Of a DNA stretch of 64,000 bases, positions 52,253 through 61,410 are shown in pieces. Location of the stretch: the NCBI GenBank assembly GCA_963735005.1, contig CAVTJA010000006.1, positions 62,001 through 126,000 on the forward strand, read 5' to 3'. Source of the DNA: WTKG01 sp963735005 (GTDB lineage: Bacteria > Actinomycetota > Actinomycetes > Actinomycetales > Demequinaceae). Each line of letters begins with the position of its first letter. The first letter of the stretch is position 1. A program made the position numbers and the translations under genes. The notes under the pieces were generated by a model. That model had not been told where the DNA came from, searched no databases, and saw nothing but the letters and a program-made list of their open reading frames with translations.

Positions 52253-54151
52253 CTACTGCCACGTGACGGGGTAAGACTCGGGCTTCCCGGTGCTTGGCGG
52301 CACCTGCAGTGCCTGGAGCGCGGCGGTCGCCACGTCGGCGAATACTGGCGCCGCGACGTCGCCGCCCCAAATCGACGACTTCGGATTGAACACGATCACG
52401 GTGACGACGATACGCGGGTCTTCGGCTGGCGCGATTCCCACGAACGAGGCAACGATGTCGGACATCTTGCCGTCCGGTCCGGCCGCCTGGGCCGTTCCCG
52501 TCTTTCCAGCGACCCGATAGCCGGGGATGCGCGCGTTCTCGCCCGTGCCGTCGAGCACCACCGACTCGAGCATGGACATCAGCTCGTGCGACGTTTCCTC
52601 GCTGATGACCCGCACCGGTTCGGCCGTCTCGCGCGGCACGAACGTGCCGTCTGCCTGGTCAAAGCCGGACACCACGGTGGGCTGAACGCGCACGCCGCCG
52701 TTCGCGATAGTCGCGTATACCTGGCTCGTCTGCAGCGCGGTCACCGCGACGCCCTGGCCGAACAGCACGGCGTCCTGGGTGCGGCCGTACCACTCGTCCG
52801 GCGTGCGCAGGATGCCGTGGGACTCGCCCGGCAGGCCCACGTGGGTGGTCGTGCCGAGTCCGAACCGGGTCAGGTAGTCATAACGCTGCTCGAGCGACAG
52901 CGGCTTGCCAGCGATCACTGTGCCGGTGTTCGACGACCGCACGAGGATGCCGTTGAGCGTCAGCGGCCAGTCGTCGTGCTCGTGCGAGTCATTGAAGGTG
53001 ATGTGCTTCTTGGTGGTGAACTCGTAGGGAGCGACGTATTGGGAGGTGGGGGTCGCGAGGCCCTCCTCAAGCAGCGCCGCCATCGTGACGACCTTCGCCG
53101 TCGAGCCGGGCTCGAAAACGCTCGAGGCGGCGCGGGAGCCGCGGTCGGCGGTGGGCGTGGCGCCGGGGTCCGAGGGGTCGACGGAGTCGGTGTCGACAAG
53201 CGCGTAGATCTGTCCCGTCTTCACGTCCTGGACAATCACGATCGCCGACGAGGCGCGCGTGTCGTGGACGGCCTTCTCCGCGCGCTGCTGAGCGAGCCAC
53301 TGCAGGTCGCGGTCGAGTGTGGTGACCACCGTCGAGCCCGGCACCGCAGGCGACTCCTCGCGAATGCCCGTGGGAATCACCAGGCCGCCGCCGCCGCGCT
53401 CGTACGTCACCGACCCGGCCTTGCCCTGCAGCGTGCCCTCGAAGGCGTACTCGAGCCCCGCGTTGCCCCACTGGCCGGGCTTGTCGGACCGCCCGCCAAC
53501 GAAGCCCACGACGTTGCCCGCGACGTTGCCGTTCGGGTACAGCCGCTGGGACGTCGGCTCGGCGTATATGCCCTGGATGCCCTCAGCCTTGATGAGGTCC
53601 CAGGTCTCCGTCGACACGTCCTTGGCGACGTAGATGAAGCGCTTGTCACCCGTCAGCAAGCCCTCGAGCTTGGCCTCGCTCATCCCCAGGATCGGCGCGA
53701 GCAGCGCCGCGGCATCCTTGGGCCCCGAGGCGAGAACCTTCTGATCGCTTGCGCGCGACCACGTCGCGACCAGCTGCTGGTTGGCATGCACGTTCACGCG
53801 GTCGATCGACGTCGCGAGCACCACGCCGTTGCGATCGACGATGTCCGCGCGCTGCACGTCGATCTCGCTCGTGACGAGACGGGTATTGAGCGCCTGCGCG
53901 GCAAGGTCGCCTGAGTCGATGCCCTGGATCTGGATGAGTCTGCCCGCAAACACGAGCAGCACGCCAAGCATCAGAAACGTGACGAACGCCTGCCTCTTGC
54001 GCGGCACTCCGACGCGAGGCGCGAGCGGGGACGGCGGGCCGGGTGGGCGGTGGCGCGGCGCGCGCACGGTGCGCGTCTTGTTCCCGCGCGGGCCGGGCCT
54101 TGCCGACGCGTGCGCCGGGTGGCGCACGGGCGCGCCGGGTGGCGCGCTCAT
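52253..54151 (-). CDS. ftsI: Septal peptidoglycan transpeptidase FtsI (PBP3-like)
   Basis: A 632-residue class B penicillin-binding protein: basic Pro-rich cytoplasmic tail (1-52), one membrane span (FVTFLMLGVLLVFAGRLI), dimerisation domain, and transpeptidase domain with the active-site Ser in EPGSTAKVV, then VRSSNTG and AGKTGTAQ. It works with FtsW in septal wall synthesis. Its start overlaps the ftsL stop by four bases. Confidence 0.96.
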   Translation of the reverse strand: MSAPPGAPVRHPAHASARPGPRGNKTRTVRAPRHRPPGPPSPLAPRVGVPRKRQAFVTFLMLGVLLVFAGRLIQIQGIDSGDLAAQALNTRLVTSEIDVQRADIVDRNGVVLATSIDRVNVHANQQLVATWSRASDQKVLASGPKDAAALLAPILGMSEAKLEGLLTGDKRFIYVAKDVSTETWDLIKAEGIQGIYAEPTSQRLYPNGNVAGNVVGFVGGRSDKPGQWGNAGLEYAFEGTLQGKAGSVTYERGGGGLVIPTGIREESPAVPGSTVVTTLDRDLQWLAQQRAEKAVHDTRASSAIVIVQDVKTGQIYALVDTDSVDPSDPGATPTADRGSRAASSVFEPGSTAKVVTMAALLEEGLATPTSQYVAPYEFTTKKHITFNDSHEHDDWPLTLNGILVRSSNTGTVIAGKPLSLEQRYDYLTRFGLGTTTHVGLPGESHGILRTPDEWYGRTQDAVLFGQGVAVTALQTSQVYATIANGGVRVQPTVVSGFDQADGTFVPRETAEPVRVISEETSHELMSMLESVVLDGTGENARIPGYRVAGKTGTAQAAGPDGKMSDIVASFVGIAPAEDPRIVVTVIVFNPKSSIWGGDVAAPVFADVATAALQALQVPPSTGKPESYPVTWQ

Positions 54152-54678
54152 CGGTGCCCCCGAGCGCCAGTGACGACGCCGTCCTCAAGCGACACGAAAC
54201 CGACCCGGTGGGCGGGCTCCATCCCAAGCTTCTGGGCGCGCTGCGCCAAATACTGCGGCGCCGCGTTCTCCTCGAGCGTGCTGAGCATCTCGCCGCGCTG
54301 CTCGGTGAGGTTGACGAGCTGAATGCGCAGGTCGCGGGTCTCGTAGGCGCCCTCCGCCATCTGGGTGTTGAGGATGAGCACGGCGACCAGCGAGGCGACG
54401 ATAATCGAAATGCACAGCGACACGAACGGCACCAGTGAGCGCGACGCTACGGGCGCCGCGACAGAGCGGAGTCGCGGCGCTGGGGTGGCGACGGTGGCGG
54501 TGCGGGAGGGAACGCCCACGCTACGGGTCGGCGCGGCCGCGCTGCGTGCGACCGTGGCCTGGGCGCGCGGCGGCATGACAGACGTACGCATGGGCGCGGC
54601 CGATCCGCGCGCCGGCGCCGGGGTGCCGCGCGGCGGGGTTGGCGGGAGCGCGCGGTCGAGCCGCGCGACAGCGCTCAC
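54148..54678 (-). CDS. ftsL: FtsL-like cell division protein
   Basis: A 176-residue bitopic protein: a long Pro/Ala/Arg-rich cytoplasmic region (1-80), a span (VPFVSLCISIIVASLVAVLIL), and a short extracellular coiled coil (LRIQLVNLTEQRGEMLSTLEE). FtsL is usually near 120 residues, so the extra length is all in the tail. Position between rsmH and ftsI and the coiled coil support the call; sequence alone would be weak. Confidence 0.85.
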   Translation of the reverse strand: MSAVARLDRALPPTPPRGTPAPARGSAAPMRTSVMPPRAQATVARSAAAPTRSVGVPSRTATVATPAPRLRSVAAPVASRSLVPFVSLCISIIVASLVAVLILNTQMAEGAYETRDLRIQLVNLTEQRGEMLSTLEENAAPQYLAQRAQKLGMEPAHRVGFVSLEDGVVTGARGHR

Positions 54679-55649
54679 GCGGCCCTCCGGTGAGCGGCGT
54701 CGCGGGTGCGCTCGACGGCACGCAGGCGCACAGACTTCGAGCGCGGGTTGGCCGCTGCCTCCTCGTGGGAGGCCTGCTCGGCCCCGCGGGTCAGCAGTCG
54801 CAGGTAGGGCATGTCGTCGTCCCTGACGACGGGCATCCCCGGCGGGCCGGCGGTCTCGGCGCCCGCCGCGAAGTCGCGCTTGACCATGCGGTCCTCGAGC
54901 GAGTGGTAGCTCATCACCACGGCGCGTCCGCCCACCGCGAGCGCGTCGATGACGGCCGGGATCGTGCGCGACAGGATCGCGAGCTCCTCGTTGACCGCGA
55001 TGCGCAACGCCTGGAAGGTGCGCTTCGCGGGGTTGCCGACGCCGTACCGCGCCGCGGCGGGAAGCGCGTCGCGGACGATCTCCCCCAGGTCGAAGCTGCG
55101 CAGGATGGGCGCGACCGAGCGGCGTGCGACGATCGCACGCGCCACCCTGCCGGCGTGACGTTCCTCGCCGTACTCCCGCAGGATGCGGGCGATCTCGCCC
55201 TCGGGCTCGTCGCGGAGCATGTCGGCGGCAGTGCGGCCAGTGGACTGGTCCATGCGCATGTCGAGGGGCGCGTCCTGGGCGTACGAGAAGCCGCGGTCAG
55301 CCTCGTCGATCTGCATGCTGGAGACACCTAGGTCAAGCAGAACGCCGTCGGCGCGGGACGCCCCGGCCGCCGCGAGCGCCCCCGGAATGTCGTCGTACGT
55401 CGCGTGGTGTGCGATGAACCGGTCTCCGAACGACGCGAGCCGGGAGCGGGCGGACGCGATGGCGTCGAGGTCGCGGTCGATGCCGACGACGCGCGCCTCG
55501 GGGCAGCGCTCGAGGATGGCCTCCGAGTGGCCGCCGAGGCCAAGGGTGCCGTCGATAGCGACGGATCCGGCGTGAGCGAGGGCAGGCGAGAGTAGCTCGA
55601 CGCAACGGTCGAGCATCACCGGCACGTGCCGGGCCGCGGTATCCCCCAC
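54675..55649 (-). CDS. rsmH: 16S rRNA (cytosine(1402)-N(4))-methyltransferase
   Basis: A 324-residue SAM-dependent methyltransferase (MraW). Motifs: HVPVMLDRCVELL, the SAM-binding DGTLGLGGHSEAIL, LLDLGVSSMQIDEADRGFSY and FQALRIAVNEEL. The GTG at 55649 has GGGAAGGGAG four bases upstream, the strongest site here. A longer frame with 35 more codons lacks such a site. Confidence 0.95.
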   Translation of the reverse strand: MGDTAARHVPVMLDRCVELLSPALAHAGSVAIDGTLGLGGHSEAILERCPEARVVGIDRDLDAIASARSRLASFGDRFIAHHATYDDIPGALAAAGASRADGVLLDLGVSSMQIDEADRGFSYAQDAPLDMRMDQSTGRTAADMLRDEPEGEIARILREYGEERHAGRVARAIVARRSVAPILRSFDLGEIVRDALPAAARYGVGNPAKRTFQALRIAVNEELAILSRTIPAVIDALAVGGRAVVMSYHSLEDRMVKRDFAAGAETAGPPGMPVVRDDDMPYLRLLTRGAEQASHEEAAANPRSKSVRLRAVERTRDAAHRRAA

Positions 55650-55778
55650 GACGCTCCCTTCCCTAGCGACGACGACCTGTTCGCGTCGTGTGGTCCTCCT
55701 CCGGCGGCTCTGAAGCGGGGAAGTGCCCCAGAGTTCGCGCGGGAGGAAGGCCACATGCCGCGACCTTCGCGCGTGTCG

Positions 55779-56246
55779 CTATAGCTCCTGGAGAACCTCC
55801 CTTGCGGTGTCGGCGTAGCCGTCCTCGTGGCGGGCGAGGTAGTCCTCCCACGCCTTCACGTCCCAGATCTCGACGCGCGCACCCTGGCCCACCACGGCGA
55901 CGTCACGGTCGATGCCGGCGTAGGTGCGGAGCGCGGGGGCGAGCAATATGCGGCCCTGCTTGTCGGGAAGCTCGTCTGACGCGTAGCCCAGGAAGTTGCG
56001 GACGTAGTCGCGCGCGCCCTTGTTCTCGAGGGGCGCCTTGCGAAGGCGCTCGTACACCGCGGTGAACTCGTCGGCCGGGAAGGCGAAGATGCAGCGGTCG
56101 AGCCCGCGCGTCATGACGATGCCGGTGGACAGGCGGCCCCTGAATTTGGCGGGGAGGATCAGCCGGCCCTTGTCGTCAAGGCGGGGTGTGAACGTGCCGA
56201 GGAAGAGCCCCGTGGGACCCAAACCGTGCGCGGAAGCATCCGCCAT
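55779..56246 (-). CDS. mraZ: Transcriptional regulator MraZ
   Basis: A 155-residue protein with two SpoVT-AbrB DNA-binding units: FTPRLDDKGRLILPAKFRG near residues 20-40 and ASDELPDKQGRILLAPALR near residues 90-110. MraZ rings bind spaced repeats upstream of the dcw operon. The ATG at 56246 has GGAGG eight bases upstream; it carries about 15 residues before the usual start, where LFLGTF begins. Confidence 0.95.
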   Translation of the reverse strand: MADASAHGLGPTGLFLGTFTPRLDDKGRLILPAKFRGRLSTGIVMTRGLDRCIFAFPADEFTAVYERLRKAPLENKGARDYVRNFLGYASDELPDKQGRILLAPALRTYAGIDRDVAVVGQGARVEIWDVKAWEDYLARHEDGYADTAREVLQEL

Positions 56247-56260
56247 GACCGTCACCTCCT

Positions 56261-56310
56261 CACGCCACTACACGCCAGTGCGCCCCACTTTACTCCACTT
56301 CCCTCCACAA
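56261..56310 (-). promoter_or_regulatory. Five 10-bp-spaced MraZ-box-like repeats upstream of mraZ
   Basis: Read on the minus strand, GTGGAGGGAA, GTGGAGTAAA, GTGGGGCGCA, CTGGCGTGTA and GTGGCGTGAG follow one another with no gap, so a TGG core recurs exactly every 10 bp, one helical turn. MraZ is known to bind direct TGG-rich repeats with this spacing, so this is the probable autoregulatory operator of the dcw cluster. The series ends 14 bp before the mraZ start, so it may also cover the ribosome-binding region of the mRNA. Confidence 0.75.
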
Positions 56311-56340
56311 ATCGCGTGAAAATCGAAATTGGTGCCTCAA

Positions 56341-56369
56341 TTCACATCATTTGCCCAGGTATTTATACG
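56341..56369 (+). promoter_or_regulatory. Housekeeping-type promoter for the moxR operon
   Basis: TTCACA (56341-56346), exactly 17 bp, then TATACG (56364-56369). This lies 72 bp before the moxR start and points away from mraZ. The region is unusually AT-rich for the window. No equal pair was found for mraZ. Confidence 0.6.
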
Positions 56370-56441
56370 ATTCGTGCGGTGGAGGATGCCTGTGATTCGC
56401 TGCATCGCTTAGGCTCGGAACCAACACGCAAAGGAGCACGC

Positions 56442-57467
56442 ATGAGCCAGCCCCTCCCCTCAGAGGCAGATCTCGCCCACGTCGCCGACATCACGACGCG
56501 CATCCGCACGTCGATCTCCTCGGTGCTGTCGGGTGTCGACCGCGCGATCACGGCCACGCTTGCCACCGTGCTTGCCGAGGGTCACCTGCTCGTGGAGGAC
56601 GTCCCCGGCGTCGGCAAGACCACGCTCGCGCGCGCCTTCGCCGCGAGCGTCGACTGCACCGTGGGGCGAATCCAGTTCACGCCGGACCTGCTGCCGTCGG
56701 ACGTCACGGGCGTCAGCGTGTTCCGCGCGGGCGAGAAGGACTTCGAATTCCGGCCCGGGCCCGTGTTCGCCAACGTGGTGATCGCCGACGAGATCAACCG
56801 CGCGTCCCCCAAGACTCAGTCCGCCCTGCTCGAGTCAATGCAGGAGGGGCGCGTCACCGTTGACGGCGTGACACGCCCGCTGCCCCGCCCGTTCCTCGTG
56901 GTCGCGACTCAGAACCCCGTCGAGATGGAGGGCACCTACCCGCTCCCCGAGGCGCAGCGCGACCGCTTCATGGCGCAGATCGCGATCGGCTACCCCGAGG
57001 CGCGCAACGAGATGGCCATGCTCGACTCGCACGACAACGCGAGCCCGCTCGATGAGGTGCGCCCGGTCACCGACGCCGCCACCCTCACCAGCATGATCGC
57101 GGTGGCCCGCGGGGTGTACGCGGCGCCGGCCATCAAGCAGTACATCGTCGACCTCGTCACCGCCACGCGCACCGAGCCTGGGCTGCGGCTCGGCGCGTCG
57201 CCGCGCGCGGCCCTCCAGCTGCTTGCGGCGTCCAAGTCCCGAGCCGCGATGGCCGCCCGCAACCACGTGTTGCCCGACGACGTCAAGGCGCTTGCCGTCA
57301 CCGTGCTCTCGCACCGGATGATCCTGTCCACGGAGGCCCGCCTTTCTGGGCGTTCAACGCAGGACGTCGTCCGCGACGTCGTGGCGCGCACCACGGTGCC
57401 GACCGAGGCTCGCGACGCCGCTCCCCCGCGCACCCACGCGGTCCAGGCCCCAGGTGCGGCGCACTAG
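56442..57467 (+). CDS. MoxR family AAA+ ATPase
   Basis: A 341-residue ATPase with Walker A VEDVPGVGKTTLARAF, Walker B NVVIADEINRASPKTQSALL and sensor 1 VVATQNPVEMEGTYPLPEAQ. MoxR ATPases assist metal- or von Willebrand-domain partners. The ATG at 56442 has AAGGAG five bases upstream. DUF58 and transglutaminase genes follow, a conserved three-gene set in actinobacteria. Confidence 0.95.
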   Translation: MSQPLPSEADLAHVADITTRIRTSISSVLSGVDRAITATLATVLAEGHLLVEDVPGVGKTTLARAFAASVDCTVGRIQFTPDLLPSDVTGVSVFRAGEKDFEFRPGPVFANVVIADEINRASPKTQSALLESMQEGRVTVDGVTRPLPRPFLVVATQNPVEMEGTYPLPEAQRDRFMAQIAIGYPEARNEMAMLDSHDNASPLDEVRPVTDAATLTSMIAVARGVYAAPAIKQYIVDLVTATRTEPGLRLGASPRAALQLLAASKSRAAMAARNHVLPDDVKALAVTVLSHRMILSTEARLSGRSTQDVVRDVVARTTVPTEARDAAPPRTHAVQAPGAAH

Positions 57468-57474
57468 GCACACC

Positions 57475-58791
57475 GTGAGCCGCGCCTCGTCGGACAACGA
57501 CGACACCGCAACCGACACGTTGCCGACCGCGCGTGGCGTCGGCTCACTAGCCTTCGGCGTCGTGCTCACGGCCGCCGGGGTGTCGTTCGCTGCGCCGTCG
57601 ATGGTCTACGTGGGGGTGGCGCTGATCGCCGCGGTGACCGTCGCCTGGCTGTGGATGACGCTCTCGGTGCACACGTTCCTGCTGCGCTTCCCGTTCGCCA
57701 GGCGCCAGGTGGTGCCATGGCCCCTCACCGTCGGCGTGGCTGGCCGGGTCACGGTGACGATCGAGTCTGCCACCGCGCACGCGGGCGTCAACCACCGCGC
57801 GCACCGCTTTTCGCAGGCGCTGGTCAAGGGCCTCGACATCCGCGAGCAGGCCGCGGCGGAGCTCACCGGCGGGATGGGCACCAAAGCGACAGTCACGCGC
57901 ACCCCAGAATCGCTGAGCCTGTCGTACGCGCTGCAGCCGACCACCCGCGGCAGGTGGCCGCTTGGCCCCGCTCTCGTCCACTCCGTCGACCCGTTCGGCA
58001 TGTTCCTTGCGGACACGTCCGTTGGCGAGGCGGAGTATGTGCCGGTGTGGCCCGCGACCGTAGACCTGTCCGCGACTGCGGGGGCGCTCATGGGCCAGGC
58101 CGACAAGGTCGTGCTCGGCGCCCGCACGCCGTCGCCGGACGACGCCGCGCTGCGCGACTACCGCGAGGGCGACGACCTGCGGCGCGTGCACTGGAAGAGC
58201 TCGGCGCGCCGCGGTTCCATGCTCGTGCGCTCGGACGAGCGCGCCGGCCGCCGTCCCGCGACGGTGATCATGGGCTTGCCGCAGGATCCCGACGCGCTCG
58301 AATGGACAATCTCTGCGAGCGCCTCTATCGCACTCTCCGTGCTCGACTCCGGCCACCCCGTGCGGCTGCTTGGCGGCGGCCTCAGCCCCGACGTTTCGCA
58401 GCACGACCAGGATCCGACCAGCGCCCTCGCCCGGGCGCGCCTCCTGGACCTCACCGTCGACCTCGAGCCGCCTGCCTCGATCACCGCGCAGGACAGGCAC
58501 GTGATCGCCGCCGCGCGTGAGGCCGCGCGGTCCGCGCCCGCCGGCGAGGTCATCATCGGAATGTTCGAACCGCTCACCAAGGAGGCGCTCGAGGTGCTCG
58601 TGCCCGTCGCCGAGGGCGGTCGGGCCTGGGCGCTCGTGCGCACCTCGAGCAACGTCAGCCAGCGCGAGCGTGCCGAGGACACCCTGCGCGCGCTACGCCG
58701 CGGCGGCTGGCGCGCGATGGCGCTCGCCGCAGGCGACGACCTCCCCAAGGCGTGGAGCACCCTGCTGACGAGCGGTGGAGACCTCGCATGA
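57475..58791 (+). CDS. DUF58 domain-containing protein
   Basis: A 438-residue protein with two N-terminal membrane spans (about 20-60) and a C-terminal DUF58 domain identified by DYREGDDLRRVHWKSSARRG. The GTG at 57475 is chosen; an alternative GTG at 57454 lies inside moxR. It is co-transcribed with moxR and overlaps the transglutaminase gene by four bases. It probably forms a complex with the MoxR ATPase; its substrate is unknown. Confidence 0.9.
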   Translation: MSRASSDNDDTATDTLPTARGVGSLAFGVVLTAAGVSFAAPSMVYVGVALIAAVTVAWLWMTLSVHTFLLRFPFARRQVVPWPLTVGVAGRVTVTIESATAHAGVNHRAHRFSQALVKGLDIREQAAAELTGGMGTKATVTRTPESLSLSYALQPTTRGRWPLGPALVHSVDPFGMFLADTSVGEAEYVPVWPATVDLSATAGALMGQADKVVLGARTPSPDDAALRDYREGDDLRRVHWKSSARRGSMLVRSDERAGRRPATVIMGLPQDPDALEWTISASASIALSVLDSGHPVRLLGGGLSPDVSQHDQDPTSALARARLLDLTVDLEPPASITAQDRHVIAAAREAARSAPAGEVIIGMFEPLTKEALEVLVPVAEGGRAWALVRTSSNVSQRERAEDTLRALRRGGWRAMALAAGDDLPKAWSTLLTSGGDLA

Positions 58792-61007
58792 GCGACTTCA
58801 TCCGTGCCGCCCGCGCGCCGTGGCTCGCGACGCCGCTGTTCGCCGCCGCAACCCTCGCGGGGCTGTCTGTGCTCAGCTTCAACATCGAGTTCGGCGACTG
58901 GGTGGGCACCACCGTCACCGTCTTCGCCGTCGTCGTCGCGGCGATCATGATCTCGCGAATCGTGATGCGAAATCGCGTCCTTCCCACCCTCATCGGGATC
59001 GCGGTGGCGCTCGTGGTGATGGTCCCGACGTACGCGCGCGATGGCGACGGCCGCACCTTCACGCTGCCGACGCTCGAGGCGCTGCGCGCGCTAGCCCAGA
59101 CCTTCCGCCGCGGCGTCACCTTCGCGATCGAGACCACCGCGCCCGCGCCCGCGGACAACGGCCTCATCGCGCTCGTGACGGGAATCTTCCTCGCCGTGTT
59201 CCTGGTATCCGAGCACATCGCGGTGTCCTGGCGCTTCACCGCATCGGCCGGCCTGGTGCTGCTCCTCCCATGGGCCTACCCGATCGTCGCGTCGACCCGC
59301 GTCAACGAGATCGCGCTGATGATCGTGCTCGCGCTGTGGATTGGGTCCATGGCGCTGACGAGGACGGACGCTGGCCACCAACGCCGGCACAACTTCGGGA
59401 GCGGATTCCTCGCGACAGTAGCGATGGTGGTGGTGACGTTGATCGCCGTCCCGACGGCACTCAGTAGCGCGGGCTGGGGCTGGCAGGCCGGCCTCACGAC
59501 GCCGGACTCCTTCACGGGCGGCGCCACCCGGCTCAACCTCGCGCTTGACCTCCGAAACTCGCTGACGGCCAACTCCGACACGCCAACCATCGTGTACACG
59601 ACCGACGGCCGGAAGCCCGACGCGCTCAAGCTGTACACGTACGCCGACTTCGACGGCGCGGCGTGGGACCGCACCCCGGCAACGCCCACCACTCGCCCCG
59701 CCGACAGCGGCGTCCTGTGGCCCGTCAAGACGGGCTGGAACCCCGACAATACGACGCGCCTGGACATCGCGATCCAGGGCCTCACGGAGAGCAACTTGCC
59801 GCTTCCCACGACGCCGCGCTCGGTCGAGGTCGACGGCGACTGGACCTACCAAAGCACCCTCGACGAGGTCGTCTCGGACGACACCAATACGCGCGGCCTC
59901 CAGTACGTGGTGCACACCGACCTGAATTTCCACAATGCGAACGACTTGCGCGCCGCCGAGGGCCTGATCGTCGCGGACCAGAGCCCGGATGGAAACGACC
60001 CGCGCTACGTGGCGCTCGCCCCCGCGATCAACGTCGACCAGGTGCGGGAACTCGCCGAGTCCCTCACCGCAGACTCAACAACCCGCTACGACAAGGCCGT
60101 GGCCATCCAGAGCTACTTGCGCAATACCCAAAACTTCACGTACGACACCTCGGTCAACCCCCGTACGAAGGACGCCGTGAGCGCCTTCCTTGATGATCGC
60201 TCGGGCTACTGCGTCCAGTTCGCCACCACGATGATCGTGATGCTGCGCTCGCTCGACATCCCCGCGCGCCTCAGCGTCGGCTTTCTACCCGGGACCGAGC
60301 GCGAGGCGCGCCAGTTCGTCGTGACGGGAGCCGACGCCCACGCCTGGCCCGAGGTGTACTTCCCCGGCCACGGTTGGGTGCGATTCGAGCCCACGCCTGC
60401 GGTCCAGACCGGCGCCCTACCGCAGTGGGCGGACCCTTATTCGGTCCCAGGATCCATCCCGCCAGAGCTGCTCCACGGGCAATTCCCGGGCCAGGCGGGC
60501 ACCGGCAACGGGCGGCCGGACATCGACACGGAGAACCCGGGCAACCTTGAAACCGATCCCACGTCAGGGGTGCCCGTGGTGCTGATCGCGGTGATCGCCA
60601 TCATTCTCGCTGCCGGCGCTGGCGCGTTCCTGTTGTACGCGCGGCGGACACACGTGTTCCACCGCGGGTCGCATGCGGGCCCCGAGGCGGCGTGGGAGCG
60701 GCTCCGATTTGAGGTAGGCGACGCGGCGTGGGCGTTGAGCCTGACCCCGTTCGAGGCTCGTCAACACGTGGCGAAGGCGATCGAGGAGGCCGCCGAGGCG
60801 CCGATGTCCGAGAACGGCGCGTCAGCGTTGCGGAGCCTTGCGCAGTCGGTGTCGCTGTACCGCTACGGGCCCACGGGAGTGGAGGTTTCCCAAGCGCAAC
60901 TCGACGCGTGGGTAAACCACGTTGTCGCCGAGGTGAAGACGGCGCGGGAGGCTACAGCTCGCCCTGCTCGCGGCGACGGTCGAACCGCTCTTCAATCCGC
61001 GCCATAA
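58788..61007 (+). CDS. Transglutaminase-like membrane protein (TgpA type)
   Basis: A 739-residue protein with about six N-terminal spans (to about 220), a large extracellular domain with a transglutaminase-like core, then a last span near 598-620 and a cytoplasmic tail. The catalytic triad is visible: Cys in DRSGYCVQFATTMIVM, His in GADAHAWPEVYF, Asp/Glu in GWVRFEPTPA. Such proteins act on peptides outside the cell. It ends 56 bp into the facing DUF3040 gene. Confidence 0.92.
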   Translation: MSDFIRAARAPWLATPLFAAATLAGLSVLSFNIEFGDWVGTTVTVFAVVVAAIMISRIVMRNRVLPTLIGIAVALVVMVPTYARDGDGRTFTLPTLEALRALAQTFRRGVTFAIETTAPAPADNGLIALVTGIFLAVFLVSEHIAVSWRFTASAGLVLLLPWAYPIVASTRVNEIALMIVLALWIGSMALTRTDAGHQRRHNFGSGFLATVAMVVVTLIAVPTALSSAGWGWQAGLTTPDSFTGGATRLNLALDLRNSLTANSDTPTIVYTTDGRKPDALKLYTYADFDGAAWDRTPATPTTRPADSGVLWPVKTGWNPDNTTRLDIAIQGLTESNLPLPTTPRSVEVDGDWTYQSTLDEVVSDDTNTRGLQYVVHTDLNFHNANDLRAAEGLIVADQSPDGNDPRYVALAPAINVDQVRELAESLTADSTTRYDKAVAIQSYLRNTQNFTYDTSVNPRTKDAVSAFLDDRSGYCVQFATTMIVMLRSLDIPARLSVGFLPGTEREARQFVVTGADAHAWPEVYFPGHGWVRFEPTPAVQTGALPQWADPYSVPGSIPPELLHGQFPGQAGTGNGRPDIDTENPGNLETDPTSGVPVVLIAVIAIILAAGAGAFLLYARRTHVFHRGSHAGPEAAWERLRFEVGDAAWALSLTPFEARQHVAKAIEEAAEAPMSENGASALRSLAQSVSLYRYGPTGVEVSQAQLDAWVNHVVAEVKTAREATARPARGDGRTALQSAP

Positions 61008-61326
61008 ACCCGCGCTTGCGGGCAGGCTTTCCGGACGACGCGGCCTTCGCGGCCGCTCCCTTGCGGCGCTCACGGCGGGCCGGGGCGACAAACGACCACA
61101 CGACCGAGCCAAGCATGAACACAAATCCCGCAAGGCCGACAACCGGCTGCTGAGCGATGACGCCCACGAACATCACGACCAGGCCCGCGATCACGGCGAC
61201 AACCGCGATAGCCACGCGAGCCGAAGACCTAGGCGCGCGCGCCATCGTCTTCTTGAGCTTGGGGTCAGTTCCCAAGTCGCGCTCGAGTTCGTCGAGCACG
61301 CGCTGCTCGTACTCCGACAGTGGCAC
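60952..61326 (-). CDS. DUF3040 domain-containing membrane protein
   Basis: A 124-residue protein starting at the GTG at 61326 (AAAGGAGG five bases upstream). It begins PLSEYEQRVLDELERDL, the family hallmark, has two membrane spans (about 38-60 and 63-85) and a very basic tail (RRERRKGAAAK, GKPARKRGFMARIEERF). The family usually lies in the dcw region of actinobacteria but its role is unknown. Its 3' end overlaps the transglutaminase gene on the other strand. Confidence 0.88.
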   Translation of the reverse strand: MPLSEYEQRVLDELERDLGTDPKLKKTMARAPRSSARVAIAVVAVIAGLVVMFVGVIAQQPVVGLAGFVFMLGSVVWSFVAPARRERRKGAAAKAASSGKPARKRGFMARIEERFDRRREQGEL

Positions 61327-61410
61327 GACGACCTCCTTTCGCGTGAGAACCTCCTCCCAGGATAGTTCGCCTGAGAACATTTACATAGTCCACGCAGTTA
61401 GTGTTGCGGC

